A stretch of 64,000 nt of DNA from Trueperella bernardiae (GTDB lineage: Bacteria > Actinomycetota > Actinomycetes > Actinomycetales > Actinomycetaceae), in contig NZ_LNIZ01000002.1 of NCBI RefSeq assembly GCF_001469025.1, positions 248,001-312,000 of the forward strand, in the 5' to 3' direction. Made by a program: the position numbers and the translations under genes. Under the pieces are notes generated by a model. That model was not told the origin of the DNA. It saw only the letters and a list, made by a program, of their open reading frames with translations, and ran no database searches. Positions 36,442 through 45,675 of the stretch are shown here, piece by piece. The stretch's first letter is position 1. Each line of letters opens with the position of its first letter.

Positions 36442-38229
36442 ATGGACGATAGTGCAATGGATCAGGTTGTTGACGGCGAGTATGGGTCCGCGAAGGAAAA
36501 ATCTGTCGCTGGCCAGAACGCGATCCGTCAACTATCGCAGCCAGTGAAAGGCAAGCTGTTCGTCGCGCAGGTTTTGGCTTTTCTCTCTGGCGTGTTGGCT
36601 ATTGCCCCGTATGTGGCTCTGGTGGAGCTTGGCAGAGAACTTATGCAAGACCAGGTGGACCCGGCGCGGGTGAACTGGATCGTCATGCTCCTCGTCAGCG
36701 CATACATGACTCGGTTGACCTTATATTTTGTTGCATTGGGCGTGACGCATTTTATTGACCTGTCGTTGCGTAATCAAATGCGCCGCCAGATTGCCGCCCG
36801 CATGTCGACTGCTCCGCTGTCGTGGTTTACCCGCGAGGGTGAGGGGAAGATCCGCAAGACCATTCAGGATGATACGGCCACGGTGCACACAGTGATCGCG
36901 CACGGGCCGATTGAGAAACTGAACGCGATCGTATCCCCGCTCGCCTTGTTAGCCTATGCGTTCGTGGTGGATTGGCGGCTCGCTCTGCTGTCGATCGCGA
37001 CGATTCCGATCTATGTGGGCATGTATGGCATGTCGATGCGTGGGATGAATGAGAAGACCGCACAAATGGATACCAAGCTCGCTCAGGTTTCGGCAACGAT
37101 GGCCGAGTTCGTTGCCGGTATCTCAGTGGTGAAAGCGTTCGGCAAGGTCGGCCAAGCACATAAAGCCTATTTAGATGCAGCTAACGAGTTTTCTAAGTTC
37201 TACCGGGCATGGTGCATGCCGCTGGTGTCGATGTCGGTCGCCTCATTTTCGTGGGTGTCGATCCCGGTGTTGTTGATCGTGAACCTTGGCGGTGGCGCGT
37301 TGATGATGAACGCCGGTTGGGTGAGCATCTACGAGGTGATAACGACCACGTTGATCGCCTTGGTGTTGCCGGGAGCGTTGATGGCAGTCGCAACCATCGC
37401 CTGGTCGTACCAGCTCGCAGGGTCTGCGGCAGTACGGCTGGTGAACGTCATGGAGCTACCGGCATTGCCTCAGCCAGATATGCCGCAGACGCCAAAGGGT
37501 CATGATATCGAGATTCGGGGTGTGTCGTATGCCTATGACGAGACCCAAGCGTTAGACGAAGTGAGCCTGAGCATTCCGGCAGGCACGGTGACCGCGCTGG
37601 TTGGGCCTTCGGGCGCGGGAAAGTCGACGTTGGCGAGTTTGATTGCCCGCTTCGATGATCCAGATGCTGGCACGATCACTATTGGCGGGGTTGATCTAAA
37701 GAGCATTTCCCAGGATGTGTTGTATTCGACGGTCGCATTTGTCCTGCAAGATGCACAGCTTATTCGCGACACCATTCGAAACAACATCGCTCTTGGCGCG
37801 CCAGACGCAACCTTGGATCAGGTGCGGCAGGCGGCGCGGGCGGCGCAGATCGATGAGTTCATCATGAGCCTGCCAGATGGTTACGACACTGTGTTGGGTG
37901 AGGATACCCACGTTTCGGGCGGGCAGGCAGCCCGTATCGCGATCGCCCGGGCGCTCATGGTTGATGCCCCAGTGTTGGTGTTGGACGAAGCGACGGCGAT
38001 GGCGGACCCGGAATCGGAATCGAAAATCCAACAAGCTCTCTCGACTCTTGCCAAAGGCAGAACCGTGATTGTGATCGCCCACCGACTGGCCTCGATCAGA
38101 GGGGCAGACCAAATCGTCGTCATGGAACGCGGGCGCATTGCTGTGGTCGGTAAACACGACGAGCTGTTGGGTAATGCGCACTATCAGGCACTTCTTGCCC
38201 AAGGTGCATGCGAGGAGATGACACGATGA
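36442..38229 (+). CDS. Siderophore-type ABC transporter, YbtP/IrtA-like half
   Basis: A 595-residue ABC protein with an N-terminal six-helix domain (residues 40-320) and a nucleotide-binding domain: Walker A GPSGAGKST, signature VSGGQAARIAIARAL and Walker B VLVLDEATAMADPESE. The ADPESE variant is typical of the YbtP/IrtA branch, which despite the exporter fold imports iron-siderophore complexes. The ATG at 36442 is used; an upstream TTG would lie inside the iron box. It is the first gene of an operon with overlapping stop/start to the partner half. Confidence 0.85.
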   Translation: MDDSAMDQVVDGEYGSAKEKSVAGQNAIRQLSQPVKGKLFVAQVLAFLSGVLAIAPYVALVELGRELMQDQVDPARVNWIVMLLVSAYMTRLTLYFVALGVTHFIDLSLRNQMRRQIAARMSTAPLSWFTREGEGKIRKTIQDDTATVHTVIAHGPIEKLNAIVSPLALLAYAFVVDWRLALLSIATIPIYVGMYGMSMRGMNEKTAQMDTKLAQVSATMAEFVAGISVVKAFGKVGQAHKAYLDAANEFSKFYRAWCMPLVSMSVASFSWVSIPVLLIVNLGGGALMMNAGWVSIYEVITTTLIALVLPGALMAVATIAWSYQLAGSAAVRLVNVMELPALPQPDMPQTPKGHDIEIRGVSYAYDETQALDEVSLSIPAGTVTALVGPSGAGKSTLASLIARFDDPDAGTITIGGVDLKSISQDVLYSTVAFVLQDAQLIRDTIRNNIALGAPDATLDQVRQAARAAQIDEFIMSLPDGYDTVLGEDTHVSGGQAARIAIARALMVDAPVLVLDEATAMADPESESKIQQALSTLAKGRTVIVIAHRLASIRGADQIVVMERGRIAVVGKHDELLGNAHYQALLAQGACEEMTR

Positions 38230-39974
38230 ATCAACTATTGCTGCCACGCTTTAAGCGTTTGATGGAACCCGCCTCGTGGCGAGACCTCTCGGTCGGTCAA
38301 GCGTGGGGTGCGGTCTCAGGACTGTGTCACGGCTTTGCCCTGCTGACTTTGCTTCCCGCAGCAAGTGCCCTAGCGACCGGAATGCCGGTGTGGGGGCTGT
38401 CGTTTTGGGGCTGGCTCATCGCCTTGGCGGTAATCGCGATGCTGGGCGTGGGCACGGAGTTTTATGGCATGCGCACCGGCTATATCGGCGCGCTCGGGTT
38501 CATTCACGACGTACACCAAGCGGTCGGCAACAAGGTAGCCCGCCTACCGTTGGGAGTGTTTGATTCGGGTAGTTCTGGACGGCTGTCGCGCATGGTCACC
38601 CAGGAAATGATGAACTTGGGCGAGTCGGCGGCACATTTCATTTTCTCCCTCGTCCAAAAACTCTCAGCCGTGCTGGTGATCACTGTGGGCACGTGGTTCT
38701 GGGATTGGCGACTGGGACTGACCTTGACGATCGCCTTCCCGATCATGCTCGCCTTCCTTCATATCTCCCGTGTGCTTCTCGATAAGGGCAAACAGGTTTC
38801 CGAACCAGCAGAATCGGAGCTGGCGGCTCGCATGGTCGAATTCTCCACCTGCCAAGGCGCGCTGCGCTCCTGCCATGTCGCCGACGACTACCCGGCCCTT
38901 GATCGGGCATTCAAACAGGCTGACCGCAAAAGCCGCAAAGCATTGTGGATCGAAACATTAGCGAACCTGATAAACGGAATGTTCGTCCAAGCCCTTGTCG
39001 TGGTAATGATTTGGCTGACCGCCCAACTCGCCCTCGGCGGGCAGATGAATGCGTTGAACGCTGTGGTCACCATCGGCATGTGCCTGCGGTTCACCACCAT
39101 GCTCCAAGACATCGGTGGCTGCATGACCGGGCTGGAAGAACGCCGCCAGCAAATGAATCACGTCGACAAGATCATGGACGCTCCCGAACTGTCCGAACCC
39201 GATGTCTCCACACCGGTGAGCGCTCCTGGTGATGTTCGTTTCGAGGACGTCGCCTTCGGCTACGATCCGGACACCCCGGTTCTCCGTGATATTTCCTTCC
39301 ATGTCCCGCAAGGCGGCATGTGTGCCCTGGTTGGCCCTTCCGGCTGCGGAAAAACCACAATCGCGAGGTTGGTTGCACGTTTCTGGGATGTGCAGTCCGG
39401 CAGCGTATACGTTGGCGGGGTTGATGTGCGCGAGCAGACCACCGAAGATTTGATGCGCCAGGTGTCTCTCGTTTTCCAAGACGTCTATTTATTCAATGAC
39501 ACGCTCGAAGCCAACATTCGCCTTGGCAACCCAGAAGCTACCGATGAAGAAATCAGGTGGGCCGCTGACCTGTCGGGCGTGACCGAAATCGTCAACCGGC
39601 TCCCAGACGGCTGGAATTCATTGGCGGGTGCTGGCGGGCGCGCACTGTCAGGTGGGGAACGCCAACGCGTCTCTATCGCCCGCGCCTTGGTGAAGAAGGC
39701 CCCGATCGCGCTGTTCGATGAGGCCACCAGCGCGTTGGATGCGGAAAATGAAGCCAACATTGTTGCGGCGATGAACGAGCTACGCAAGCACTCCACACTG
39801 ATCGTGATCGCCCACAAACTTGAAACCATTCGCCAAGCTGACCAAATCATTGTGCTCTCCCACGGTGGGCGTATCGCCCAGCGCGGGTGCCACGACGAGC
39901 TGGTCAACCAGCCAGGTCAATACCGCGATTTCTGGCAAGAGCGCATCAACGCCGCCGGATGGCAACTCGTCTAA
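38226..39974 (+). CDS. Siderophore-type ABC transporter, YbtQ/IrtB-like half
   Basis: A 582-residue partner half-transporter: six-helix domain (residues 30-310), Walker A GPSGCGKTT, signature LSGGERQRVSIARAL and Walker B IALFDEATSALDAENE. The pairing of ADPESE and SALDAENE halves is characteristic of YbtPQ/IrtAB heterodimers. It starts at an ATG overlapping the previous stop (ATGA). Confidence 0.85.
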   Translation: MNQLLLPRFKRLMEPASWRDLSVGQAWGAVSGLCHGFALLTLLPAASALATGMPVWGLSFWGWLIALAVIAMLGVGTEFYGMRTGYIGALGFIHDVHQAVGNKVARLPLGVFDSGSSGRLSRMVTQEMMNLGESAAHFIFSLVQKLSAVLVITVGTWFWDWRLGLTLTIAFPIMLAFLHISRVLLDKGKQVSEPAESELAARMVEFSTCQGALRSCHVADDYPALDRAFKQADRKSRKALWIETLANLINGMFVQALVVVMIWLTAQLALGGQMNALNAVVTIGMCLRFTTMLQDIGGCMTGLEERRQQMNHVDKIMDAPELSEPDVSTPVSAPGDVRFEDVAFGYDPDTPVLRDISFHVPQGGMCALVGPSGCGKTTIARLVARFWDVQSGSVYVGGVDVREQTTEDLMRQVSLVFQDVYLFNDTLEANIRLGNPEATDEEIRWAADLSGVTEIVNRLPDGWNSLAGAGGRALSGGERQRVSIARALVKKAPIALFDEATSALDAENEANIVAAMNELRKHSTLIVIAHKLETIRQADQIIVLSHGGRIAQRGCHDELVNQPGQYRDFWQERINAAGWQLV

Positions 39975-40010
39975 AACACAGCACTGTTCACAATCATGAA
40001 AGGAATAACT

Positions 40011-40607
40011 ATGTCCACACCCACGTCCTCGCGCCTAAACACGCGCGACTTCATCAATATCGGCGTCTTCACCGCTTTGATGTTTGTCATCGTGTTTGCA
40101 TTCGGAATGCTCGGGTTCATTCCGGCTGCCATGTATGCCGGTTTCCTGCTTTCTATCCTCGTTAACGGCATCGTCTTTGCGCTGTTTACTGCCCGCACTC
40201 CGAAGATGGGGGCATTGACAATCATGCTGATCCTCATCGAAGTCCTCTTCTTCGTAACGGGTCACTGGGTGGGAGGAATTGCGATCGCCGCTGTGTTCGG
40301 CCTGCTCGCTGACTTGGTGATCACCAAGGGGCCGAAGAGCGTGAAAGTTCGTGTCCCGCTGGCATATGCACTGTTTATCCTGCCGATCTATGTTTCCCCG
40401 TGGATTCCGCTATTTATGAACCAAGACGCGTATATGTCGCAGATCGCCGAACAAATGGGCGCAGACTACGCCGCCAAGATGGCGCAGGTTGTCACGATTC
40501 CGATTCTGCTGGGCTTCTTCGTCGTGATGCTCATCGTTGGCTGGCTTGCTGGTCTGTTGGGAACCAGGGTCGCGCGCAAACACTTTGAACGGGCCGGTCT
40601 TGTCTAA
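40011..40607 (+). CDS. ECF transporter S component, MptD/Trep_Strep family
   Basis: A 198-residue membrane protein with about six hydrophobic segments, beginning RDFINIGVFTALMFVIVFAF, the start of the MptD (TIGR02185, Trep_Strep) group of ECF substrate-binding subunits. The ATG at 40011 is preferred over 39996 because AAAGGA then has proper spacing. It is encoded 36 bp after the ABC pair and overlaps the T-component start. The substrate of this S family is not established; the iron box suggests a metal or metallophore. Confidence 0.8.
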   Translation: MSTPTSSRLNTRDFINIGVFTALMFVIVFAFGMLGFIPAAMYAGFLLSILVNGIVFALFTARTPKMGALTIMLILIEVLFFVTGHWVGGIAIAAVFGLLADLVITKGPKSVKVRVPLAYALFILPIYVSPWIPLFMNQDAYMSQIAEQMGADYAAKMAQVVTIPILLGFFVVMLIVGWLAGLLGTRVARKHFERAGLV

Positions 40608-41286
40608 ACTTCCCGACCCGCGCACGATTATCGCAGCGCTCGTCATCGTCTCCACCACGATCTACAGTGCCTACTCGCCGTGGTTCGTGTGTGCTCTGGG
40701 CGGATTCGCCGCCGTGATGCTGGCGAGCGCTGCGATCAACCCCAACACGCTCGTGCGCCCGAGCTGGGTGGCCGTATACTTGGCCACGTTTGCGGTCCTC
40801 GGCGGGCTCGTCTTCGTGATACCACTGGTGTGGAAGTCAACGGCCGGCGCGTTCCTCGTGCTGTTTTTGCAGTGGATGTGGCGATTCAGTGTCAGCGCAG
40901 GAATGGGAGCCTACGCGATCGGTGTGATCCGACCTGCCACCTTGCAAAAAGCACTCGCCAGCTCACGAATCCCGACCTGTTTCACGATCCCGATCTCAGT
41001 CGCGTTACGTGTGCTGCCCGTGATCGGCCACGAGGTTAAAGCGATCTCAGATGCCATGAAACTACGCGGCATGTCCGCGCTTTCCCTGCGTGCGGCCCAG
41101 TACTTCACAATCCCGCTGCTATCGACCGTGGTACGCAGCGGAGACGAACTGGCATCTGCTGCCCTTGTACGCGGACTGGGCGGAACCGCAAAGCCCACCT
41201 CAGTCACGGTCGTGAAATTCCGTGTGATCGACGCGGTCATTCTGCTCATCGTTATCAGCTTCGCGATATGGAGAATCGTCCTATGA
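40600..41286 (+). CDS. ECF transporter T component (EcfT/CbiQ-like)
   Basis: A 228-residue transmembrane coupling protein. The C-terminal region carries the two coupling-helix motifs (ISDAMKLRGM and SAALVRGLGG, matching the Ala-Arg-Gly signature) that engage the ATPases. The TTG at 40600, overlapping the S-gene stop, gives the expected N-terminus; no ATG is suitably placed. The stop overlaps the ATPase gene. Confidence 0.82.
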   Translation: MSKLPDPRTIIAALVIVSTTIYSAYSPWFVCALGGFAAVMLASAAINPNTLVRPSWVAVYLATFAVLGGLVFVIPLVWKSTAGAFLVLFLQWMWRFSVSAGMGAYAIGVIRPATLQKALASSRIPTCFTIPISVALRVLPVIGHEVKAISDAMKLRGMSALSLRAAQYFTIPLLSTVVRSGDELASAALVRGLGGTAKPTSVTVVKFRVIDAVILLIVISFAIWRIVL

Positions 41287-42674
41287 CAACAGCCCAAGCA
41301 ACTGGGGTCACCTTCACCTATCGGGGAGCAGACCACCCCTCAATCAATGACGTAACCATCACCATCACACCTGGAACCGTCACCTTGCTGTGTGGTACGT
41401 CAGGGTCGGGGAAAACCACCGCGTTGCGGCTGTTTAACGGGCTCATCCCGCACTTTCACGACGGCGACCTTACCGGAAGCGTCACAGTCGACGACATTGA
41501 CGTGGCACGAGTAGATTTATCAGAGCTTGCCCACCACTGTTCGACAGTGTTTCAAAACCCGCGCACCCAGTTCTACACCACTCACGTGCGTCAAGAACTC
41601 GCCTTCGGCCCAGAAAATCTCGGCCGCGACCCGCAGGAGATCTGTGCCCGCATTGACGAGGTTGCAGCCGAGTTAGGTATCGCCGACCTGTTGGAATCCC
41701 GCGTCACACAACTATCAGGCGGACAGATGCAACGCGTGGCCTGCGCCGTCGCCATGTGCAACAACACGTCGCTGATTGTCTTTGACGAGCCGACCGCGAA
41801 CCTCTCAGCTGACGTTATCGACCAACTCGCCACACTCATCGCCAGGCTCAAAGCTGATGGACACACCATCATCATTGCTGAACACCGGCTAAGTTTCCTT
41901 TCCGGGATCGCTGACCGTGTCTACTGCTTCGATAAAGGTAACATCGCCCTCACCGCAACCGGCGAAGAGTTCTACGCTACCTCGGATGAGGAGCGCAAAC
42001 AGCTTGGGCTGCGATCCCTAGTGACTGTGCCTATGCCACAACTTCCGCAACCGGCAGGAGATGGGCTTGAGATTGACAACCTCACCTTCGCCTACCGCCA
42101 CGGAAACACGGTTCTCAACATCGGCCATCTGCTCTTTCCGGCAGGGAAAATCACAGCGCTCCTCGGCCCGTGCGGGTCAGGCAAATCAACACTGGCACGC
42201 ATCATCTGCGGACTCGAAAAAGCCAAAGGTGCATCCATCACACTCAATAGGCAAAAATTCACCAACCGGGACGCATACCTCGTAATGCAAGACCCCACCC
42301 GGCAGCTATTCTCAGACACCGCTATTGACGAAGTCACGCTCGGGATAACGAGAGCCGAAAAACAACACATCGACGCCCAGGCGATCCTTAAAGAACTCGA
42401 CCTCACCGACCATGAGGCTGATCATCCCCAAGCACTCTCTGGTGGGCAACGTCAACGTCTGGTTATTGCTACAGCGCTTGCCGCGAACAAGAAGGTCTAC
42501 ATCTTCGACGAGCCGACATCAGGTGTTGGCTACAAGCACCTTGTCGCGATTTCCCGAGTAATGCGTAAACTCGCTGACACTGGTGCCGTCGTCATCGTCA
42601 TCACCCACGACGCTGAACTCGTTACCGAGGTCGCCGACCACGCTATCCACCTCGACCAAATCAACGCCTGCTAA
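41283..42674 (+). CDS. ECF transporter fused double ATPase (EcfA1A2-like)
   Basis: A 463-residue protein with two complete nucleotide-binding domains. Domain 1 has CGTSGSGKTT, LSGGQMQRVACAVAM and LIVFDEPTANLS. Domain 2 has GPCGSGKST, LSGGQRQRLVIATAL and VYIFDEPTSGVG. Fused ATPases occur in some actinobacterial and streptococcal ECF modules, replacing separate EcfA and EcfA'. It completes the iron-boxed operon; a repeat (CTAACGCAAACGC) overlaps its stop codon. Confidence 0.88.
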   Translation: MTTAQATGVTFTYRGADHPSINDVTITITPGTVTLLCGTSGSGKTTALRLFNGLIPHFHDGDLTGSVTVDDIDVARVDLSELAHHCSTVFQNPRTQFYTTHVRQELAFGPENLGRDPQEICARIDEVAAELGIADLLESRVTQLSGGQMQRVACAVAMCNNTSLIVFDEPTANLSADVIDQLATLIARLKADGHTIIIAEHRLSFLSGIADRVYCFDKGNIALTATGEEFYATSDEERKQLGLRSLVTVPMPQLPQPAGDGLEIDNLTFAYRHGNTVLNIGHLLFPAGKITALLGPCGSGKSTLARIICGLEKAKGASITLNRQKFTNRDAYLVMQDPTRQLFSDTAIDEVTLGITRAEKQHIDAQAILKELDLTDHEADHPQALSGGQRQRLVIATALAANKKVYIFDEPTSGVGYKHLVAISRVMRKLADTGAVVIVITHDAELVTEVADHAIHLDQINAC

Positions 42675-42683
42675 CGCAAACGC
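42670..42683. repeat. CGCTAACGCAARCG repeat, first copy
   Basis: GCTAACGCAAACGC at 42670-42683 overlaps the ECF ATPase stop codon. Related copies lie at 42743-42756 and 42784-42797 (same strand) and inverted at 43003-43015. All four fall within 346 bp, between the iron-uptake operon and the defence operon. Confidence 0.65.
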
Positions 42684-42802
42684 TCGCTCGGTCGAAAGAG
42701 AGGAAAGCATTTCCGCAGGTCAGGGCAAACGCGCTATACACTCGCTAACGCAAGCGATTTTCTTGACCCCCTTGGGGCATACTCGCTAACGCAAACGCCT
42801 AC

Positions 42803-42850
42803 TTATCATTTTCGACGTCATAGTGGATACTTAGACGTCGAAAATGATAA
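42803..42850. terminator. 17-bp perfect hairpin between convergent operons
   Basis: TTATCATTTTCGACGTC (42803-42819) pairs perfectly with 42834-42850 across a 14-base loop. It lies between the convergent ECF operon and defence operon, where a bidirectional terminator is expected. Confidence 0.65.
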
Positions 42851-42868
42851 AAGCCGCTTGAGCCCTTG

Positions 42869-42892
42869 AACCCCTTTTGAACAGGGGTTTTG
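42869..42892. terminator. Short terminator-like hairpin
   Basis: AACCCC (42869-42874) pairs with GGGGTT (42884-42889), followed by TT on the plus strand and preceded by an A/T-poor stretch. It is a weak stem that could terminate transcripts arriving from either operon. Confidence 0.45.
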
Positions 42893-43032
42893 CTGTTTCT
42901 GGGGCTGCTCGCTACTTCGCTGGAGGTTTGGCGATCCGACGGTCGTCGCTGTAACGCCCACTGGGGTGGCGTCCGTTTGAAGCCAAGGGGGTCTGGGCGA
43001 GTGCTTGCGTTAGCGGGTACCTAGTGCGGGGG

Positions 43033-45675
43033 CTAGAACATAAAATCTGGCATCGAGAAGGCTTCTGGCACGTTGTATCTGATTTCGTTGGCTTCTTTGC
43101 GGACGTTGATGTTCGAGCTTTCGAGAAGAATCGGGTTCAGGTGGGGCTTTCCTTCGTGAAGGAAGATTGCATTGGAAACGTTGGTTCGAATGTAGGTGGC
43201 GCTCTCGCGGGTGAATCCCAGCCGTTGGAGAAGGATGGTTTTCTGTTTCGTCGTGCCGTACTCGACGTATTCGTACCAGTCGTTGTCGAACTGCTCTACT
43301 CCGTGGACCTTCTTGTATTCGTTGGAGAATTTGAGGAAGTAGTTCGACAGGCTGAAGAGGATGACGTCTTCAAGAACTTTCAGGATTTCACTGATGACGA
43401 TGTTGCGGTGCTGGAGCGTGTTCTCGTAACGGATCTCTCCTTGCCCTTTGATGTAGAGCGTTCCTTGTTGCAGGCGGTACTGGAGGGCACGGTTCATGAT
43501 CGAACGGAGTCCGTGACCTTCCATCCATTGTGTAAGCAATACGGTGTACCAGCGCAGCATCGTGAGCTGGTTGCCGTACTTATCTGTTTTTCCGAGTGTT
43601 TCGGGGTCGTAGACGCGCCATTTGAAGATTGAGGCGAGCCTTTCGAGAAACGCGAGAGTTTCGTCGTAGTTGAACTTCCCGTCTGGAGAGATGCGCGGGT
43701 ATTTGAGTCCGGCTCGGACAGCTTGAGTTAAGGATTCTGCTTGGTCGACAGATACGTTGATGTCGTCGTCTTGTTGCCCTTCTCTTTGCGCGAAGGACTC
43801 TCGGATTCGGCTGATGGTTTGGTCGTCGAGGTAGTCGGAGAATTCTTCACGCACCAGGCTTTGACGTCCTGTGGTGATGTCGCGTAAGAGCATGAGTCCG
43901 AATTTGCGCTTCATGTTGTAGCGCTCGTAGCTTTCATCTCCCTTGGCGAACTCGATCTGTCCTTCTTGAAGATCAGCAACGACTCCTTGCTTCATTTTCT
44001 TGCTGATAATTTGTGAGTCGGTTTGCACGGATAGCGTCTGTGCAGGAACGTTCGCTTGCAGGAGTTCCTTTGCCTTTTGCTCGGATGCAAGTTGGTTGCC
44101 CACGATGATGAATACGTTGCCGTAGAGGTTGAACTCGATACGTCCGACTCGGCCGATCAGGTTCTTGAAGTCGACTGTTGTCATTCCTGCTCTGCCGATT
44201 TTGTTGGTTGTGATGACGAGGTTGTCGGCGGGAAGGTTGACTCCTTCTAGAAGCGTGCTGGTACAAAATAGTGTCGAGATTTTGCCTTCGCGGAACAGGC
44301 CTTCGATGCGTTCGCGGATTGCTGGTGGGAGGTAGCCGATGTGGTAGCTGACGCCTCTACGGATGAGATCGCTGAGGTAGTAGTCCTCGTGGACGTCGCG
44401 TTCGATGTCTTTTGCGAGAGCGTCCAAGTCTTTATCGTTGAGGTCTGCCAAACCCTGGGCATAGTCACGTGCCGCTTGCACTGCGTGATGTCGGGCAGAA
44501 TGAAACACGATGGTTTGCCCACGGTGATCTGAACCTCGTGATGATTCACTAACAAATCGGGTTATGCCCTGTACGGTAGCGTCCTGAGCTTGAAGTGAGG
44601 CTAGGTGCGTGAATTCTTGGGTGTGGTCGTTGTAACTGGAAATGGTGTTTTCGTGCAGGTTGACGAGGTATTTGAACTGTGCGACTGGCGAATACTGGGT
44701 TGCGACCGCGTTGGTTTCATTTTCGTCAGAGTTTGGATCAACCAGCCTTAGGAATACCTCTGGGTTGGGAATGTTGGGTGAAGCGAAGACGAAGTGTGGT
44801 GGCTTGTGGCGGTGTTGAAGGATTGTCACGGTTTGGTAGTAGAACGGGGCGCGGCTGTTCTTGCCTGAGAGTTTGTGTGATTCGTCGAAAAAGATGTACT
44901 CGAATTCGATCGCAGGTTTGCCGATCAGAAGGTAAAGCAGGCGTTCTGGGGTGAGTACGAAGATGAAGTTGTGATCGCCTTCGAGCACGATGTCACCTGC
45001 AGCACTGACGATTCGGTAGTTGTGTCGTTCTAGGTCTTCGCCAAGGTCAGCGATCAGTTTCGAGCGCGTCTCGTTGATCAGCGCTTTTGACGGCACGATG
45101 ATCGCAAAGTTGGCCTTCACCCCGGATTTGATCTGGTTGGTGATGAAGGTGCGCATGATGAAGGACTTGCCCAAGGATGTTGGGGCTGAGAAGGAAAACT
45201 TGCCGTCAGTGAGGCGGTCGTAGATTTTCTTTTGCGGCGCGAAGAACTTCATCGACCTATCACCGGGTACGGTGAGGTATTCGGCTTGGTAGGCGTTGAA
45301 TGCGGCGTCGAGGATGCCTGCATCGGAAGTCACGCCCAGCTGCTTCAGGCCTGGGTAGTTGCCTAGCGTGGTGAAGATTGCAGGAACGTATGCTTTCGTG
45401 CGGGGATCATTCGGATACAGGATGTGGCAGAGGAGCGCGATTTCTTGCGCCCATACCCTATGCTGGTCACGGTTGGTGGGGTGGGTTGATTTCGAGAGCA
45501 GGTCAGCGAACCGCAGCGCTGCTTCAAGATCCACGTCGTATGGTTGACGATTCGCCAGCCCTAATCGATGTAAACCGTAGTTGTGGAGCAGGTTGGCGTA
45601 CAGCTGTTTGAGGAATTCGTTGGAGTCGATGTCGGCAAATACGAGATCGCCGACTGTTACTTGCTTGTCAGACAT
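43033..45675 (-). CDS. hamB: Hachiman helicase HamB
   Basis: An 880-residue superfamily 2 helicase: Walker A SAPTSLGKSF (near residue 165), DESH box (YIFFDESHKLSG), FVFASPNIPNP, and motif VI (LIGRVGRIEFNLYG). Its position directly after a DUF1837 gene with an 8-bp overlap identifies the Hachiman pair. In characterised systems HamB senses aberrant DNA and licenses the HamA nuclease. The ATG at 45675 is used because it overlaps the hamA stop (ATGTCTGA). It is the last gene of the minus-strand operon. Confidence 0.82.
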   Translation of the reverse strand: MSDKQVTVGDLVFADIDSNEFLKQLYANLLHNYGLHRLGLANRQPYDVDLEAALRFADLLSKSTHPTNRDQHRVWAQEIALLCHILYPNDPRTKAYVPAIFTTLGNYPGLKQLGVTSDAGILDAAFNAYQAEYLTVPGDRSMKFFAPQKKIYDRLTDGKFSFSAPTSLGKSFIMRTFITNQIKSGVKANFAIIVPSKALINETRSKLIADLGEDLERHNYRIVSAAGDIVLEGDHNFIFVLTPERLLYLLIGKPAIEFEYIFFDESHKLSGKNSRAPFYYQTVTILQHRHKPPHFVFASPNIPNPEVFLRLVDPNSDENETNAVATQYSPVAQFKYLVNLHENTISSYNDHTQEFTHLASLQAQDATVQGITRFVSESSRGSDHRGQTIVFHSARHHAVQAARDYAQGLADLNDKDLDALAKDIERDVHEDYYLSDLIRRGVSYHIGYLPPAIRERIEGLFREGKISTLFCTSTLLEGVNLPADNLVITTNKIGRAGMTTVDFKNLIGRVGRIEFNLYGNVFIIVGNQLASEQKAKELLQANVPAQTLSVQTDSQIISKKMKQGVVADLQEGQIEFAKGDESYERYNMKRKFGLMLLRDITTGRQSLVREEFSDYLDDQTISRIRESFAQREGQQDDDINVSVDQAESLTQAVRAGLKYPRISPDGKFNYDETLAFLERLASIFKWRVYDPETLGKTDKYGNQLTMLRWYTVLLTQWMEGHGLRSIMNRALQYRLQQGTLYIKGQGEIRYENTLQHRNIVISEILKVLEDVILFSLSNYFLKFSNEYKKVHGVEQFDNDWYEYVEYGTTKQKTILLQRLGFTRESATYIRTNVSNAIFLHEGKPHLNPILLESSNINVRKEANEIRYNVPEAFSMPDFMF

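Larger units (their letters stand above)
42743..43015. repeat. Imperfect inverted repeats bounding a 273-bp segment
   Basis: The left end (42743) reads CGCTAACGCAAGC, then 9 variable bases, then GACCCCCTTGG. The right end, read inward on the minus strand from 43015, has the identical first 13 and last 11 bases at the same spacing. The inside contains another CGCTAACGCAAACG copy, a 17-bp hairpin and a terminator-like stem. No gene is present. The layout resembles the ends of a small non-autonomous element or a recombination site. Confidence 0.5.
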
